64,000 nucleotides of DNA from Kineosporia rhizophila (GCF_021277265.1 NZ_JAJSOH010000006.1:1-64000), one strand, 5' to 3'. Positions 44,445 through 53,576 are shown, numbered from the stretch's first letter. The notes: generated by a model from the sequence alone, not told the origin. A program made the numbers and translations.

Positions 44445-44639
44445 ATGTCCATGGCGACGGACTGGGTCGCCGGTGTGGCCGTGCCCCCGGCACCAGGTCG
44501 CCGGCCCGGGCCTTCCGTCAGGATGCTGATCGGTGGGCCGAGCCGCCGGCCGTTCGTGACGACCGCCCGGCGCGTGTTCCGCAGCCCGGTCGAGGCCGGA
44601 CCCGATGTCCGCCCGGTCGACGAAATGATCTGCTCTTGA
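44445..44639 (+). CDS. Small hypothetical protein
   Basis: A 64-residue frame with a strong ribosome site (GGCGGAGGAGG at about 44430-44439) and an ATG start. The sequence (MSMATDWVAGVAVPPAPG, then Arg/Pro-rich) matches nothing I know. The spacing from the palindrome upstream would let a LacI regulator control it. It could also be a chance frame. Confidence 0.3.
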   Translation: MSMATDWVAGVAVPPAPGRRPGPSVRMLIGGPSRRPFVTTARRVFRSPVEAGPDVRPVDEMICS

Positions 44640-44685
44640 ACAAGTTTTATCGTCGAAGGCGTGCTTGCCGCAGTTAAGCTGTCGC

Positions 44686-44724
44686 CGACGCAGGCGGTGG
44701 ACCATCACCGGGAACCTGCGGTCG
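44686..44724 (+). promoter_or_regulatory. Strong hairpin upstream of the LAL regulator
   Basis: CGACGCAGG then CGGTG (44686-44699) pairs with CACCG (44706-44710) and CCTGCGGTCG (44715-44724), leaving a GGAA bulge and one extra G. Outer arms CTGTCGC (44679-44685) and GCGACAG (44749-44755) also match. No T run follows, so it may be a leader structure or a weak terminator. Confidence 0.5.
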
Positions 44725-44846
44725 TACGCGGTGTGTGCAATGTTGTGCGCGACAGTCTGATTCAGAGAAACTGCCAAGGCCCGGCCGGTCTGCGAGCGCG
44801 CTGCCCGACCTGCTGACGCTCAGCCAACCACGTGGGAGGCCGTCGA

Positions 44847-46916
44847 ATGACAGTGTTGTCACCTGACGCCGACAGTTGGTCCAGCCAGATTCGGACCTCT
44901 GTCCAAAATACCGTGCGAGCGGGCGATTTGGATTTCCTGATGGCCGAGTACGCGGCCGCGGCGCGTGGGGAGACCCGGTGCGTCGTGGTCGAGGGGCCGT
45001 CCGGTGGCGGTGCCGGTGAGCTCCTGGCCACGTTCGTGCGCAAGGTGCGAGCGGCCGGTGCCCAGGTGCGCCGCCACTCCTGCCGAGCCGTCGAGGCGGA
45101 CCTGGGTTACGAGGCGCTGCAGCGGCTCACCGGGCAGACGGTCGAGGGTCCTCTCATACCGCAACGACTTTCGCAGTCGTACTTCCGGATCTTCTCCGAC
45201 CACCTGCGGCAGGGTCCGGTGGTGGTGGTCCTGGAACAGGCCCACTGGTGCGACGAGGCGTCCCTGCGCTGGCTGGAGCTTCTGCTCAGACGGTGCCGCG
45301 GGCTGCCGTTGCTGCTGGTCATGAGTCAGAGACCGGCCCTGCTGCCGCAGTGGCACCGCCTGCTGGACGCGGCCGGCCCGTCCGTGCAGCGGCGGAGCCT
45401 GGTCCTTGACGCGGTCGAGGACAACGATGTCTACGAGTGGCTGGTGCGGTCCTGGACACCGGCCGTCGACGTGCTCTTCGCCCACGAGTGCCGGCGGCTC
45501 AGCGTGGGCCTGCCCGGTCTGCTGCATCGCCTGCTCACGCGGTTGCAGGAGGTCGCCTGCCCGCCCGGCCCGGCCGGGATGGAGACCCTGGCCGAGGTCG
45601 GCGCGCAGTTGCTGGCCGATCACACCGAATCGGTACTGCGGGGCCATCCCCCGCACGTGCGACGCCTGGCCGAGGCGCTGGCGGTGCTGGGACAGCCTGA
45701 CACCGAAGTGCTCGCCCTGCTGGCTCCCGTGCCGGCCGCTCTGATCCCCGGCTCACTGGAACTGCTGCAGCACGAGGGCCTGCTCGAGAGCCGGGCCAGG
45801 ATGCCCGAACAGGTCCGCGAGGCGGTGCTCGAGGGCATGGGAGCGAGCGCCCGCACCGCCCGGCACGAACGGGCGGCGCGGCTGCTGAACGACACCGGAG
45901 CGGCCGCCGAGCAGGTGGGGGAGGTGTTGCTGCGGCTTCCCACGGTGGCCGAGCCCTGGATGAAGGAGATCCTGCGGCAGGTCGCCGACCAGGCCGAACG
46001 GGCCGGCGACGTGACCGGGGCGGTGCGCTGCCGGGCCCGTCTGGTCGAGACCGGCGAGCGTGACGTCGAGGACCTGGTGGCCTACGCCCGGGTCCTGGCC
46101 CATCTGGAACCCGGCCGCGCCCACCGCCTGGTGCAGGAGGCGTTGCGCACCGGGCCGGGAGTACGGGTGCGGGCCGCTCTGGCCGTGCAGTTGGGCAAGT
46201 CGGCGATCCTGCTGGGTACCGTCGCGGAGGCGATGGCCGAGCTGAGGTCGGTGCTGAACGACCTGGCCGGTGCGCCCGGCAGCGGTGCCGAGCGCATCCA
46301 GGTGGAGTCGGCCCTGCTCATTCTGGCCTGCCACGAGGCCCCGGTGCGGCCGGGAAGCAGCGCCCACCGCCGAAACACCTCTCAGCAGCAGACCATTGAG
46401 GACGGCGTAGCGTCCCCTTTTGATCGAGGCTCCCAGTTCCCGCGGCCCGCCCCGACCGTCAGCGACCTGGCCGTGGCGCTGGGCCGGGCCCGGGAGTGCG
46501 GGTGGATGATGCCCGAGGCCGGACCGGGCGGGCCGCAACAGCTGCCGTGGTGGACGGCGGCCGCGCCGGCCCTGCTCAGGTGCGAACGGCGGCAGGCCCG
46601 GGTGGTTGCCGAACCGACCGTGCTGCAACAGGAAAGGCCCTGGATCCGGCTTGCGGCCCAGCTGGCCACCCAGACCCGGGTGCTTCCGCGCTCCCGCCGC
46701 GGCGGTGTCCTGACCCCCAGCGAGGAGCAGGTGGCACGGCTGGCCGCCGCCGGCACCAGTAACCGCGAGATCGCCGCCACCCTGGTGATCTCGCTGCGTA
46801 CCGTCGAGATGCACCTCACCAGCGTCTACCGCAAGCTCGGCATCACCGGCCGGGCCGGTCTCGCCGGGCCCGGGCCGCGGCCGGCCCGGGACGACCGGGC
46901 CCGGCTCGGGGCCTGA
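44847..46916 (+). CDS. LuxR-family regulator of the large ATP-binding (LAL) type, reduced
   Basis: About 689 residues. The N-terminal ATPase-like part has a Walker A remnant, VVEGPSGGGAGELLATF near residue 50, in which the catalytic Lys is missing; a Walker B-like stretch PVVVVLEQAHWCDEASLRWL follows near 128. A helical TPR-like middle is shorter than in full LAL proteins (usually about 900 residues). The C-terminal LuxR helix-turn-helix (LTPSEEQVARLAAAGTSNRE, LRTVEMHLTSVYRKLGI) is at about 622-665. LAL regulators usually activate polyketide clusters; this one borders such a cluster. GGGAGG precedes the ATG. Confidence 0.87.
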   Translation: MTVLSPDADSWSSQIRTSVQNTVRAGDLDFLMAEYAAAARGETRCVVVEGPSGGGAGELLATFVRKVRAAGAQVRRHSCRAVEADLGYEALQRLTGQTVEGPLIPQRLSQSYFRIFSDHLRQGPVVVVLEQAHWCDEASLRWLELLLRRCRGLPLLLVMSQRPALLPQWHRLLDAAGPSVQRRSLVLDAVEDNDVYEWLVRSWTPAVDVLFAHECRRLSVGLPGLLHRLLTRLQEVACPPGPAGMETLAEVGAQLLADHTESVLRGHPPHVRRLAEALAVLGQPDTEVLALLAPVPAALIPGSLELLQHEGLLESRARMPEQVREAVLEGMGASARTARHERAARLLNDTGAAAEQVGEVLLRLPTVAEPWMKEILRQVADQAERAGDVTGAVRCRARLVETGERDVEDLVAYARVLAHLEPGRAHRLVQEALRTGPGVRVRAALAVQLGKSAILLGTVAEAMAELRSVLNDLAGAPGSGAERIQVESALLILACHEAPVRPGSSAHRRNTSQQQTIEDGVASPFDRGSQFPRPAPTVSDLAVALGRARECGWMMPEAGPGGPQQLPWWTAAAPALLRCERRQARVVAEPTVLQQERPWIRLAAQLATQTRVLPRSRRGGVLTPSEEQVARLAAAGTSNREIAATLVISLRTVEMHLTSVYRKLGITGRAGLAGPGPRPARDDRARLGA

Positions 46917-46945
46917 GCCGGGCGCCGTCCTCATCTTTGTGTCTT

Positions 46946-46956
46946 CCCCTAGCGAA
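46946..46956. promoter_or_regulatory. CCCCTAGCGAA motif upstream of the GDP-mannose dehydratase gene
   Basis: One of three similar CCCTAG-centred motifs in cluster promoters; nine of ten bases equal the site at 49311 (CCCTAGnGAA). It lies about 122 bases before the dehydratase start. CTAG is rare in DNA of this composition. Confidence 0.4.
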
Positions 46957-47077
46957 TAGCGGATTTCGTTGCCCGGCCGCCACGAGGTTGCGACATTGGT
47001 CTCACTTCGGTGGTTCCCCCGAAGGGCCTGAGCGCCCGCGGTGCGGGCCCGGCGACCGCGGCGAGGGAGAGGTCCTG

Positions 47078-48112
47078 ATGACGAAACGGGCACTGATCAC
47101 GGGAATCACCGGACAGGACGGTTCGTATCTGGCCGAGCATCTCCTGGCCCAGGGGTACGAGGTGTGGGGGTTGGTGCGCGGGCAGGCCAACCCCCGCCGC
47201 TCCCGGGTCAGCCGACTGGCCGGTGAACTGTCCTTCCTGGAGGGCGATCTGCTCGACCAGGCCAGCCTGACCTCGGCGGTGGACCGGATCCAGCCCGACG
47301 AGGTGTACAACCTGGGCGCGATCTCGTTCGTCCCGATGTCCTGGCGCCAGGCCGAACTGGTGACCGAGGTGAACGGGATGGGGGTGCTGCGGATGCTGGA
47401 GGCGATCCGCACGGTCAGCGGCTACGACACCTCGCGAACCCCCGAGCGCAGCAACCGGATCCGCTTCTACCAGGCTTCCTCCTCGGAGATGTTCGGCATG
47501 GTGGCGGAGAGCCCGCAGTGCGAGACCACCACGTTCTACCCGCGCAGCCCCTACGGGGTGGCCAAGGCCTACGGGCACTTCATCACCCGCAACTACCGCG
47601 AGTCCTTCGGCATGTACGGCGTCTCCGGCATGTTGTTCAACCACGAGTCACCGCGGCGGGGAGCCGAGTTCGTCACCCGCAAGATCACCATCGCGGTGGC
47701 CCAGATCAAGCTGGGTCTGCAGGACAAGCTGTTCCTGGGCAATCTCGACGCGGTGCGCGACTGGGGCTTCGCGGGCGACTACGTGCGGGCCATGCACCTG
47801 ATGCTGCAGAAGGACGACCCGGCCGACTACGTGATCGGAACCGGGCAGATGCACTCGGTGCGCGACGCCGTCCGGATCGCCTTCGAGTGCGCCGGCCTGA
47901 ACTGGCACGACCACGTCGTCATCGATCCCGCCCTGGTCCGCCCCGCCGAGGTGGAGACGCTGTGCGCCGACTTCGGCAAGGCCCGGGCCGAGCTGGGCTG
48001 GGCGCCGTCGGTCGACTTCCCCGAGCTGATCCGGATGATGGTCGAGTCCGACCTGCGCCGCGCCAGTGACGAGCGCCGGTACAGCGAGATGGTTCTGGAC
48101 GCGGGCTGGTGA
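47078..48112 (+). CDS. gmd: GDP-mannose 4,6-dehydratase, polyene-cluster (DIII) type
   Basis: A 344-residue extended SDR enzyme making GDP-4-keto-6-deoxymannose. Marks: ITGITGQDGSYLAEHLL at the NADP site, the RGQANPRRSRVSRL stretch, YNLGAISFVPMSW, QASSSEMFG and catalytic YGVAKAYG (Tyr-x3-Lys), NHESPRRGAEFVTRK. The wording of the N-terminal part is, from memory, much like NysDIII/AmphDIII, which start mycosamine synthesis in polyene macrolides. GAGGGAGAGG precedes the ATG. No aminotransferase or glycosyltransferase partner lies within the window. Confidence 0.93.
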   Translation: MTKRALITGITGQDGSYLAEHLLAQGYEVWGLVRGQANPRRSRVSRLAGELSFLEGDLLDQASLTSAVDRIQPDEVYNLGAISFVPMSWRQAELVTEVNGMGVLRMLEAIRTVSGYDTSRTPERSNRIRFYQASSSEMFGMVAESPQCETTTFYPRSPYGVAKAYGHFITRNYRESFGMYGVSGMLFNHESPRRGAEFVTRKITIAVAQIKLGLQDKLFLGNLDAVRDWGFAGDYVRAMHLMLQKDDPADYVIGTGQMHSVRDAVRIAFECAGLNWHDHVVIDPALVRPAEVETLCADFGKARAELGWAPSVDFPELIRMMVESDLRRASDERRYSEMVLDAGW

Positions 48113-48188
48113 CGTACCCCAATCGGTCCACCCCACAGAGGATCCCGGCAGCGGTGCCGGGCCGGACGACGCAATCGGAGGACAGGTC

Positions 48189-48395
48189 ATGCACACGATG
48201 AAGGCCTTGCTGACAGGTGGCCCGGAGACAGCCATGGGAAGCGGGATCGTCGAGGTCCAGAACCTGGCGGAGACCGTGAAGATCGCCTTTGCCGCCGGGT
48301 ACGAGCACTTCCGCCACCACGGCGAGGTGCGTCACGTCGACGGCCAGGAGATGCCGGTGTTCGCCTGGTGCGGCCGTACCCGGATCGCCGAATAA
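48189..48395 (+). CDS. DUF5988-like small protein
   Basis: A 68-residue protein following the dehydratase by 76 bases. The pattern VKIAFAAGYEHFRHHGEVRH then PVFAWCGRTRIAE fits the small DUF5988-type family that I associate with actinomycete antibiotic clusters. Function unknown. A perfect terminator hairpin follows. Confidence 0.72.
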   Translation: MHTMKALLTGGPETAMGSGIVEVQNLAETVKIAFAAGYEHFRHHGEVRHVDGQEMPVFAWCGRTRIAE

Positions 48396-48406
48396 CACGT
48401 CCGCAC

Positions 48407-48447
48407 AAGGCCGGTCCGCCGAGGTTCTCCCTCGGCGGACCGGCCTT
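48407..48447. terminator. Strong bidirectional terminator
   Basis: A perfect 18-bp stem (48407-48424 with 48430-48447) with loop TTCTC, preceded by A residues and followed by T residues. It separates the convergent DUF5988-like and thioesterase genes. Confidence 0.92.
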
Positions 48448-48452
48448 TCTGG

Positions 48453-49205
48453 TCAGTGTTCGACCAGTGCCGCGGTGCGCAGTTCCTCGGTGACCGCGGA
48501 AGCGTGTTCGGTCAGGTAGAAATGGCCACCGGGCCACACCCGGATGCGGAACCGGTCGCGGGTGTGCTCCTGCCACTCGCGGGCCTCGTCCACCGTGCAC
48601 TTGGGGTCGCGGTCACCCACCAGCACCGTGATCGGGCAGGAGAGCCGGCGCTCGCCCGGCAGGGTGTACAGTTCGGCCGCCCGGAAGTCGCTGCGGATGG
48701 CCGGCAACGACATCCGCATGATCTCGTCGTTCAGCAGCGCGGCATTGCCCGGGTCCATCGACCTGATCTCGGCCAGCAGGCCCTCGTCGTCCAGTCGGTG
48801 CACCGCCTCGTCGCGCGTGGTGCCCGGTCCTCGTCGGCCCGAGGCGACCAGCGACACCGGAGCGCGGCCGGCCTGCTCCTGACGCCAGGCCACCTCGAAA
48901 GCCAGGGTGGCGCCCAGGCTGTGACCGAACAGGACGGTCGGCAACGGTTCCTGGGTCGCCAGCACCGCGGTGATCTGGTCGGCCATCGTGGCCACGTCCG
49001 GCAGCAGCGGCTCGTGCCGGCGGTCCTGCCGCCCGGGATACTGCAGCGAGATCACGTCGGTCTGCGGGGCCAGCGCGGTGGCGATCGGGTGGAAGTAGCT
49101 GGCCGCACCGCCGGCGTGCGGGAAACAGACCAGCCGGGTGCGGGCTTCGGGGGCCGGGACGTACCGGCGCAGCCAGAGCCGGGGGTCCGGTTCGGAATCG
49201 ATCAC
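48453..49205 (-). CDS. Type II thioesterase
   Basis: A 250-residue alpha/beta hydrolase that removes wrong acyl groups from PKS or NRPS carrier domains. Catalytic triad: Ser96 in FGHSLGAT, Asp200 in GDRDPKC (Asp198 is close by) and His228 in PGGHFYL. FPHAGGAASYFHP and SLQYPGRQDR are family marks. It starts with GTG and is divergent from the methoxymalonyl operon, with CCCTAG motifs in the gap. Confidence 0.94.
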   Translation of the reverse strand: MIDSEPDPRLWLRRYVPAPEARTRLVCFPHAGGAASYFHPIATALAPQTDVISLQYPGRQDRRHEPLLPDVATMADQITAVLATQEPLPTVLFGHSLGATLAFEVAWRQEQAGRAPVSLVASGRRGPGTTRDEAVHRLDDEGLLAEIRSMDPGNAALLNDEIMRMSLPAIRSDFRAAELYTLPGERRLSCPITVLVGDRDPKCTVDEAREWQEHTRDRFRIRVWPGGHFYLTEHASAVTEELRTAALVEH

Positions 49206-49271
49206 GTCAGTCGCCGTCCTTGTCGGGGTGTCGGGTGGATCCTCCAGCCAAGCGTCCAGGGTGCCGTGATG

Positions 49272-49320
49272 CCCCTAGATTCACCAGGTCCGCCCGGCCC
49301 GTGATGGTTTCCCTAGAGAA
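49272..49320. promoter_or_regulatory. Two CCCTAG motifs in the divergent thioesterase/fkbK promoter region
   Basis: CCCCTAG at 49272-49278 and CCCTAGAGAA at 49311-49320, 38 bases apart. The second matches the site upstream of the dehydratase at nine of ten bases. Both lie 65-130 bases from the flanking starts, where an activator would bind. Confidence 0.42.
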
Positions 49321-49399
49321 CTCGTTGAGGCGTTGTCCGGCCCGGCCGCGGTGTCCCAGGCTTCGTGGGAGGTCGTCCGACACTCACGCGGAGGCAAAG

Positions 49400-50287
49400 G
49401 TGGACACGAACACGGACGCCCGGGGCCCGGTGGACCGGCTGGTGATCGTCGGAGCCGGGGTGATGGGCACCGGCATCGCCGCCATGGTGCTGGGGCAGGG
49501 GTTGCCGGTGGTCCTCGTCGACCAGGACGCCACCGTTCTGGGCACGGCGGCCGATCGGGTGCACCGCCAGATCCGGCACGGGAACCTGCTGGGCGCCTTC
49601 TCCGAGCCCACCGATCCCACCGGTCCAGGTGACTTGGTGCTGACGCAGGACCTGGAGGCGGTGAGCGGGGCGAGCGCCGTGATCGAGGCGATCGTCGAGG
49701 AGGCGGCGGCCAAGACCAAGCTGCTGACCGAGCTGTCCGACCGGGTGCCCCCCGGAACCCCGCTGATCACCAATACTTCCGGGATCCCGGTGGACGAGCT
49801 GGCCGACTCGACCGCCCGTCCCGAGGACGTGATCGGCACGCACTTCATGAACCCCGCGTACCTGATCGGCATGGTCGAGACCGTCCGGGGCCCGCGTACC
49901 TCCCAGGTCACCCTGGAACGGGTGAGTGAGCTGCTCGGCCGGCTGGGGCGCCGGGTGATGGTGGTCCAGGACTCGCCCGGCTTCGTCACCAGCCGCCTGC
50001 TGCACCCCCTGATCAACGACGCGGCCCGCCTGGTCGCGGCCGGCACCGCGCCGGTCGAGGCGGTGGACCAGCTGATGCAGGGCTGCCTGGGCCACCCCAC
50101 CGGGCCGTTGCGCACCGCCGACCTGATCGGCATCGACAACCTCGTCGACGCTCTGGGCGTGCTGGCCGCCCGCACCGGCAACCCCCACTACCGGCCGTGC
50201 GAGCTGCTGGTCGAGATGGCCCGCGCCGGCCGGCTGGGCCGCAAGAGCGGAAGCGGTTTCTACGAATACGGAGAGGTGGCGCTGTGA
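49400..50287 (+). CDS. fkbK: 3-hydroxyacyl-CoA dehydrogenase-like enzyme of methoxymalonyl-ACP synthesis
   Basis: A 295-residue NAD-dependent dehydrogenase. NAD site VIVGAGVMGTGIAAMVL near residue 16; SGASAVIEAIVEE, TNTSGIPVDELAD and THFMNPAYL are typical of the family. In FK520/ansamitocin-type paths it oxidises glyceryl-ACP. GTG 49400 has GGAGG upstream; the open frame before it is not family-like. Its stop overlaps the ACP start (GTGA). First gene of the five-gene extender-unit operon. Confidence 0.92.
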   Translation: MDTNTDARGPVDRLVIVGAGVMGTGIAAMVLGQGLPVVLVDQDATVLGTAADRVHRQIRHGNLLGAFSEPTDPTGPGDLVLTQDLEAVSGASAVIEAIVEEAAAKTKLLTELSDRVPPGTPLITNTSGIPVDELADSTARPEDVIGTHFMNPAYLIGMVETVRGPRTSQVTLERVSELLGRLGRRVMVVQDSPGFVTSRLLHPLINDAARLVAAGTAPVEAVDQLMQGCLGHPTGPLRTADLIGIDNLVDALGVLAARTGNPHYRPCELLVEMARAGRLGRKSGSGFYEYGEVAL

Positions 50288-50571
50288 GCAGCGATACGGG
50301 AGTCGGCACGAACCAGCAGACTCAGCAGACTCAGCGGATCGGTGACGAGGTGGCCGAGCACCTGTCCCGGATCGTGAAGGCGCCGGTGCCCCGGGACGAG
50401 GACCTGTTCGCCTCCGGGCTGGTGCCCTCGGTGGTCGCCATGGAGCTGATCGTGCATCTGGAGGCCACCTACGGGATCGCCATCACCGGCCCCGACCTCA
50501 AGCTGGCCAACTTCCGCACCGTCGAGCGGATCTCCGCCCTGGTGCAGCGGCTGCGCGAGCAGCCGGCCTGA
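50284..50571 (+). CDS. fkbJ: Discrete acyl carrier protein for methoxymalonyl synthesis
   Basis: A 95-residue carrier protein. The phosphopantetheine Ser is Ser49 in FASGLVPSVVAMELI; the GLVxS context is that of FkbJ-type carriers rather than the DSL of PKS domains. A Gln/Thr-rich stretch (NQQTQQTQ) precedes the first helix. It carries the glyceryl, then methoxymalonyl group. It overlaps both neighbours (GTGA with fkbK, TGATG with fkbI). Confidence 0.93.
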   Translation: MSSDTGVGTNQQTQQTQRIGDEVAEHLSRIVKAPVPRDEDLFASGLVPSVVAMELIVHLEATYGIAITGPDLKLANFRTVERISALVQRLREQPA

Positions 50572-51734
50572 TGGCGCTCACCCAACCCGGGCCGCGGCCG
50601 GATCACCTGGAGCCATCGGACGGCCCGGACGACCTGGACGATCTGGCCCGGCAGGTCGAGGACTGGGTGGCCGGCCAGGCCGGTCAGTGGGACCTGGACG
50701 GCCGGCTGCCGGTCGCTCTCCTGCGCCGGATGTCGGCCGCCGGAGCACTGTGCACCCAGGTCCCGCGCCAGTACGGAGGGCGCGGCGCCACCAGCTCGGC
50801 CAACGGGGAGTTCACCGCCCGGGTGGGCGCGCAGTGCTCGTCGTTGCGCAGCGTCCTGACCTCTCAGGGCATGGCGGCCTGGGTGATCGAGCGGCTGGGC
50901 AGCGAGGACCAGCGCGGCGAATGGCTGCCCCGCCTGAGTGGTGGGGCCCTGGCCGCGGTGGCGTTCAGCGAGGCACAGGCCGGAAGTGACCTGTCGGCGA
51001 TCAGCACCACGATCCGCACGGACGGGCACGAGGTGGTGATCGAGGGCGACAAACTGTGGACGACGGCCGCCACCTACGCGGACATGATCGTGGTGATCGG
51101 TCGGCACCAGGACGGCGCGGCGGCGGTTGTCGTCCCGGCCGATGCTCCCGGAATGTCTCTACGACCGCTACCGGCGCCCTCCGGGTGCCGGGCGGCCGGT
51201 CACGCCGACGTGAGCCTGCGCGGCGTCCGTCTGCCCGCCTCCGCCGTCCTGGGCGGTGGTGACCAGGCGCTGCCCATGCTGATCACCACGGCCCTGGCTT
51301 CGGGCCGGCTGTCGGTGGCCTGGGGGTGCGTGGGCATCCTGCGCGCCTGCCTGGCCTCGGCCTCCGCCCACGCCGCCACCCGCCAGCAGTTCGGGCGCAC
51401 GCTCGGCCAGCACCAGCTGGTGGCCGGTCATCTGGCCGATCTGCTGGTGGCCGAGCGCTCGGCCACCTGGGCCTGCCAGGCGGCCAGCCGGCGCTGGGAC
51501 GACCGCTCGCCGGACCTGGTGATCGCCACGGTGCTGGCCAAGCAGGTGGCGGCGACCCGGGCCACGCACGGCTCGGCGCTGGCCGCCCAGGTGCTCGGCT
51601 CGGCCGGGGCGCAGGACGGGCACGTGGTCTCCCGGGCGCACCGCGACGCCCGGCTGATGGAACTGATCGAGGGGACGACCGAGATCTGCCGGACCCTTCT
51701 GGCCGGTCACGTCCTGGCCGGGGTGAGCAGATGA
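50571..51734 (+). CDS. fkbI: Acyl-CoA dehydrogenase-like enzyme of methoxymalonyl-ACP synthesis
   Basis: A 387-residue FAD enzyme with the acyl-CoA dehydrogenase fold. AVAFSEAQAGSDLSAISTT near residue 124 is the FAD/substrate loop; RQQFGRTLGQHQLVAGHLAD near 270 and the final ELIEGTTEICRTLL, which holds the catalytic-region Glu, are typical. It works on the carrier-bound C3 unit. Starts on the last base of the ACP stop and overlaps fkbH by ATGA. Confidence 0.93.
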   Translation: MALTQPGPRPDHLEPSDGPDDLDDLARQVEDWVAGQAGQWDLDGRLPVALLRRMSAAGALCTQVPRQYGGRGATSSANGEFTARVGAQCSSLRSVLTSQGMAAWVIERLGSEDQRGEWLPRLSGGALAAVAFSEAQAGSDLSAISTTIRTDGHEVVIEGDKLWTTAATYADMIVVIGRHQDGAAAVVVPADAPGMSLRPLPAPSGCRAAGHADVSLRGVRLPASAVLGGGDQALPMLITTALASGRLSVAWGCVGILRACLASASAHAATRQQFGRTLGQHQLVAGHLADLLVAERSATWACQAASRRWDDRSPDLVIATVLAKQVAATRATHGSALAAQVLGSAGAQDGHVVSRAHRDARLMELIEGTTEICRTLLAGHVLAGVSR

Positions 51735-52828
51735 ACAGTCCGACGAGTACGGCCGTCACCACGCCGGTGAAGTGCCTGGTCTGGGACCTGGACAACACCC
51801 TGTGGCGAGGCACCCTGCTGGAGGGTGACCAGGTGGTGCTGACCGACGAGATCCGCGAGCTGGTGGCCCTCCTCGACTCCCGGGGCATCCTGCAGTCGGT
51901 GGCCAGCAAGAACGACCAGGACCTGGCCTGGGCCCAGCTCGAGGCGCTCGGGCTGGCCGAGTTCTTCGTGCTGCCGGAGATCGGCTGGGGGGCCAAGTCG
52001 GAGTCGGTGCGCCGGATCGCCGAGGGGCTGAACTTCGCCACCTCGGCCGTCGCGTTCGTGGACGACCAGCCGGCCGAGCGCGCCGAGGTCTCCGCCCGGC
52101 TGCCGGACGTGCGGTGTTACGACGCGGCCGAGCTGGCGCAGCTGGCCGCCCGGCCGGAGTTCGACCCCGAGGTCACCGGCGACGCCCGGGAACGGCGCCG
52201 GATGTACCAGGCGGGTTTCCGCCGGGACGCGGCCCGCAGCGACTTCCCCGGACCGGACGAGGACTTCCTGCGCTCGCTCGACATCGAGATGCAGATCCGC
52301 CGGGCCGACGCCGCCGAACTGGCCCGCGTCTCGGAGCTGACCGTGCGGACCAGCCAGATGAACGCCACCGGCGTGCCCTACTCCGGCGATGAACTACAAG
52401 ACCTGACCGCCGACCCGGAGCACGAGGTGCTGGTGGTCTCGATGTCGGACCGGTTCGGCTCGCACGGCGCGGTGGGCGTGCTGCTGCTGGAACGCAGACC
52501 CGGGCTGTGGCGGCTCAGGCTGCTGGCGACCTCCTGCCGGGTGGTGAGCTTCGGCGCCGGCACGGTGATCCTGAACTGGCTGATCGATGCCGCGCACACC
52601 GCAGGGGTGCACCTGGCCGGGGACTTCCGGCGCACCGAGCGCAACCGGATGATGGACATCGCCTATCGCTTCGCCGGTTTCGAGGACGCGACGTGCGCCT
52701 GCCTGGCCGGGCTCGATTCCGGAACCGCTCCGGACGGGCTGCAGCACCTGCACCTGGTGCCCACCGCCCACCCCGCCCCGACCACGATGCGGCTGAGCTC
52801 GCCGACGCTGTTCGGGCGCACATCGTGA
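51731..52828 (+). CDS. fkbH: FkbH-like glyceryl-loading HAD/acyltransferase
   Basis: A 365-residue protein. The HAD motif [19 protein letters not shown] is near residue 14 (DxDxT), [20 protein letters not shown] near 56 and [14 protein letters not shown] near 112. The C-terminal half is GNAT-like ([13 protein letters not shown], ends near [11 protein letters not shown]). FkbH proteins take 1,3-bisphosphoglycerate and load glyceryl on the carrier, the committed step to methoxymalonyl-ACP. Confidence 0.95.
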   Translation: MNSPTSTAVTTPVKCLVWDLDNTLWRGTLLEGDQVVLTDEIRELVALLDSRGILQSVASKNDQDLAWAQLEALGLAEFFVLPEIGWGAKSESVRRIAEGLNFATSAVAFVDDQPAERAEVSARLPDVRCYDAAELAQLAARPEFDPEVTGDARERRRMYQAGFRRDAARSDFPGPDEDFLRSLDIEMQIRRADAAELARVSELTVRTSQMNATGVPYSGDELQDLTADPEHEVLVVSMSDRFGSHGAVGVLLLERRPGLWRLRLLATSCRVVSFGAGTVILNWLIDAAHTAGVHLAGDFRRTERNRMMDIAYRFAGFEDATCACLAGLDSGTAPDGLQHLHLVPTAHPAPTTMRLSSPTLFGRTS

Positions 52829-52901
52829 TCGAGTACGTGACCGCGCTGCTGGTCGGCCTTCTCAGTTCCTCCACGAGAGCCGACAGCCCGTTCGAGACGA
52901 G

Positions 52902-53576
52902 GTGGGAGCCGTGGCCGAGCAGTTGGCGACCGGGGCCGAGCTGACCGGCTACCTGAGGGCGGTGTCCCTGCGGGAGGACGAGGTGCTGCGCGACCTGCGA
53001 CAGACCACCGCCGAGCTGCCCTGGGGCGAGGCCATGCAGGTGCCGCCCGAGGAGGGGCAGTTGCTGGGGCTGCTGGCCGGGCTGACCCCGGCCCGCATGC
53101 TGCTGGAGATCGGCACCTTCACCGGCTACAGCACGCTGTGCCTGGCCCGCGCGCTGTCTCCGGGGGGCCGGGTGGTGACCTGCGACATCACCGACCGCTG
53201 GGCGCCCATCGCCCGCCCGGCCTGGCAGCGGGCGGGAGTGGCGGACCGGATCGAGGAACGCTTCGGGGACGCCGCCGTGAGCTTGCAGGAAGTGGAGAAC
53301 GACTACGGTCGGGGTGGTTTCGACCTGATCTTCATCGACGCGGACAAGTCCGGCTACCCCGCCTACTACGAGGCCGCGTTGCGTCTCGTCAGCAAGGCCG
53401 GGCTGATCGTGGTGGACAACACGCTGTTCTTCGGCCGGGTGTTCGACCCGGGCCACGACGACCCGGACACGGTCGCGGTGCGCGGGTTCAACCAGGCGCT
53501 GCTGGACGACGAGCGCGTGGACATCTCGCTGCTGCCGATGGCCGACGGGATCACCCTGATCCGCCGTCGCCGGTGA
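52902..53576 (+). CDS. fkbG: SAM-dependent O-methyltransferase of methoxymalonyl-ACP synthesis
   Basis: A 224-residue methyltransferase of the caffeoyl-CoA/catechol type. SAM site [20 protein letters not shown] near residue 65, CDITDRW near 92 and the metal-binding [14 protein letters not shown] near 146, with [11 protein letters not shown] after it. It O-methylates the hydroxymalonyl-type intermediate. GTGs at 52902 and 52911 both fit. It is last in the fkbK-J-I-H-G order, 73 bases after fkbH. Confidence 0.93.
   Translation: MGAVAEQLATGAELTGYLRAVSLREDEVLRDLRQTTAELPWGEAMQVPPEEGQLLGLLAGLTPARMLLEIGTFTGYSTLCLARALSPGGRVVTCDITDRWAPIARPAWQRAGVADRIEERFGDAAVSLQEVENDYGRGGFDLIFIDADKSGYPAYYEAALRLVSKAGLIVVDNTLFFGRVFDPGHDDPDTVAVRGFNQALLDDERVDISLLPMADGITLIRRRR

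Larger units (their letters stand above)
44214..44846. other. Long divergent region between the LacI gene and the LAL regulator
   Basis: Contains the 24-bp palindrome (44337-44360), a small open frame with a good ribosome site (44445-44639) and a strong hairpin (44686-44724). No other gene seen. It forms the probable left edge of the polyketide cluster. Confidence 0.6.
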
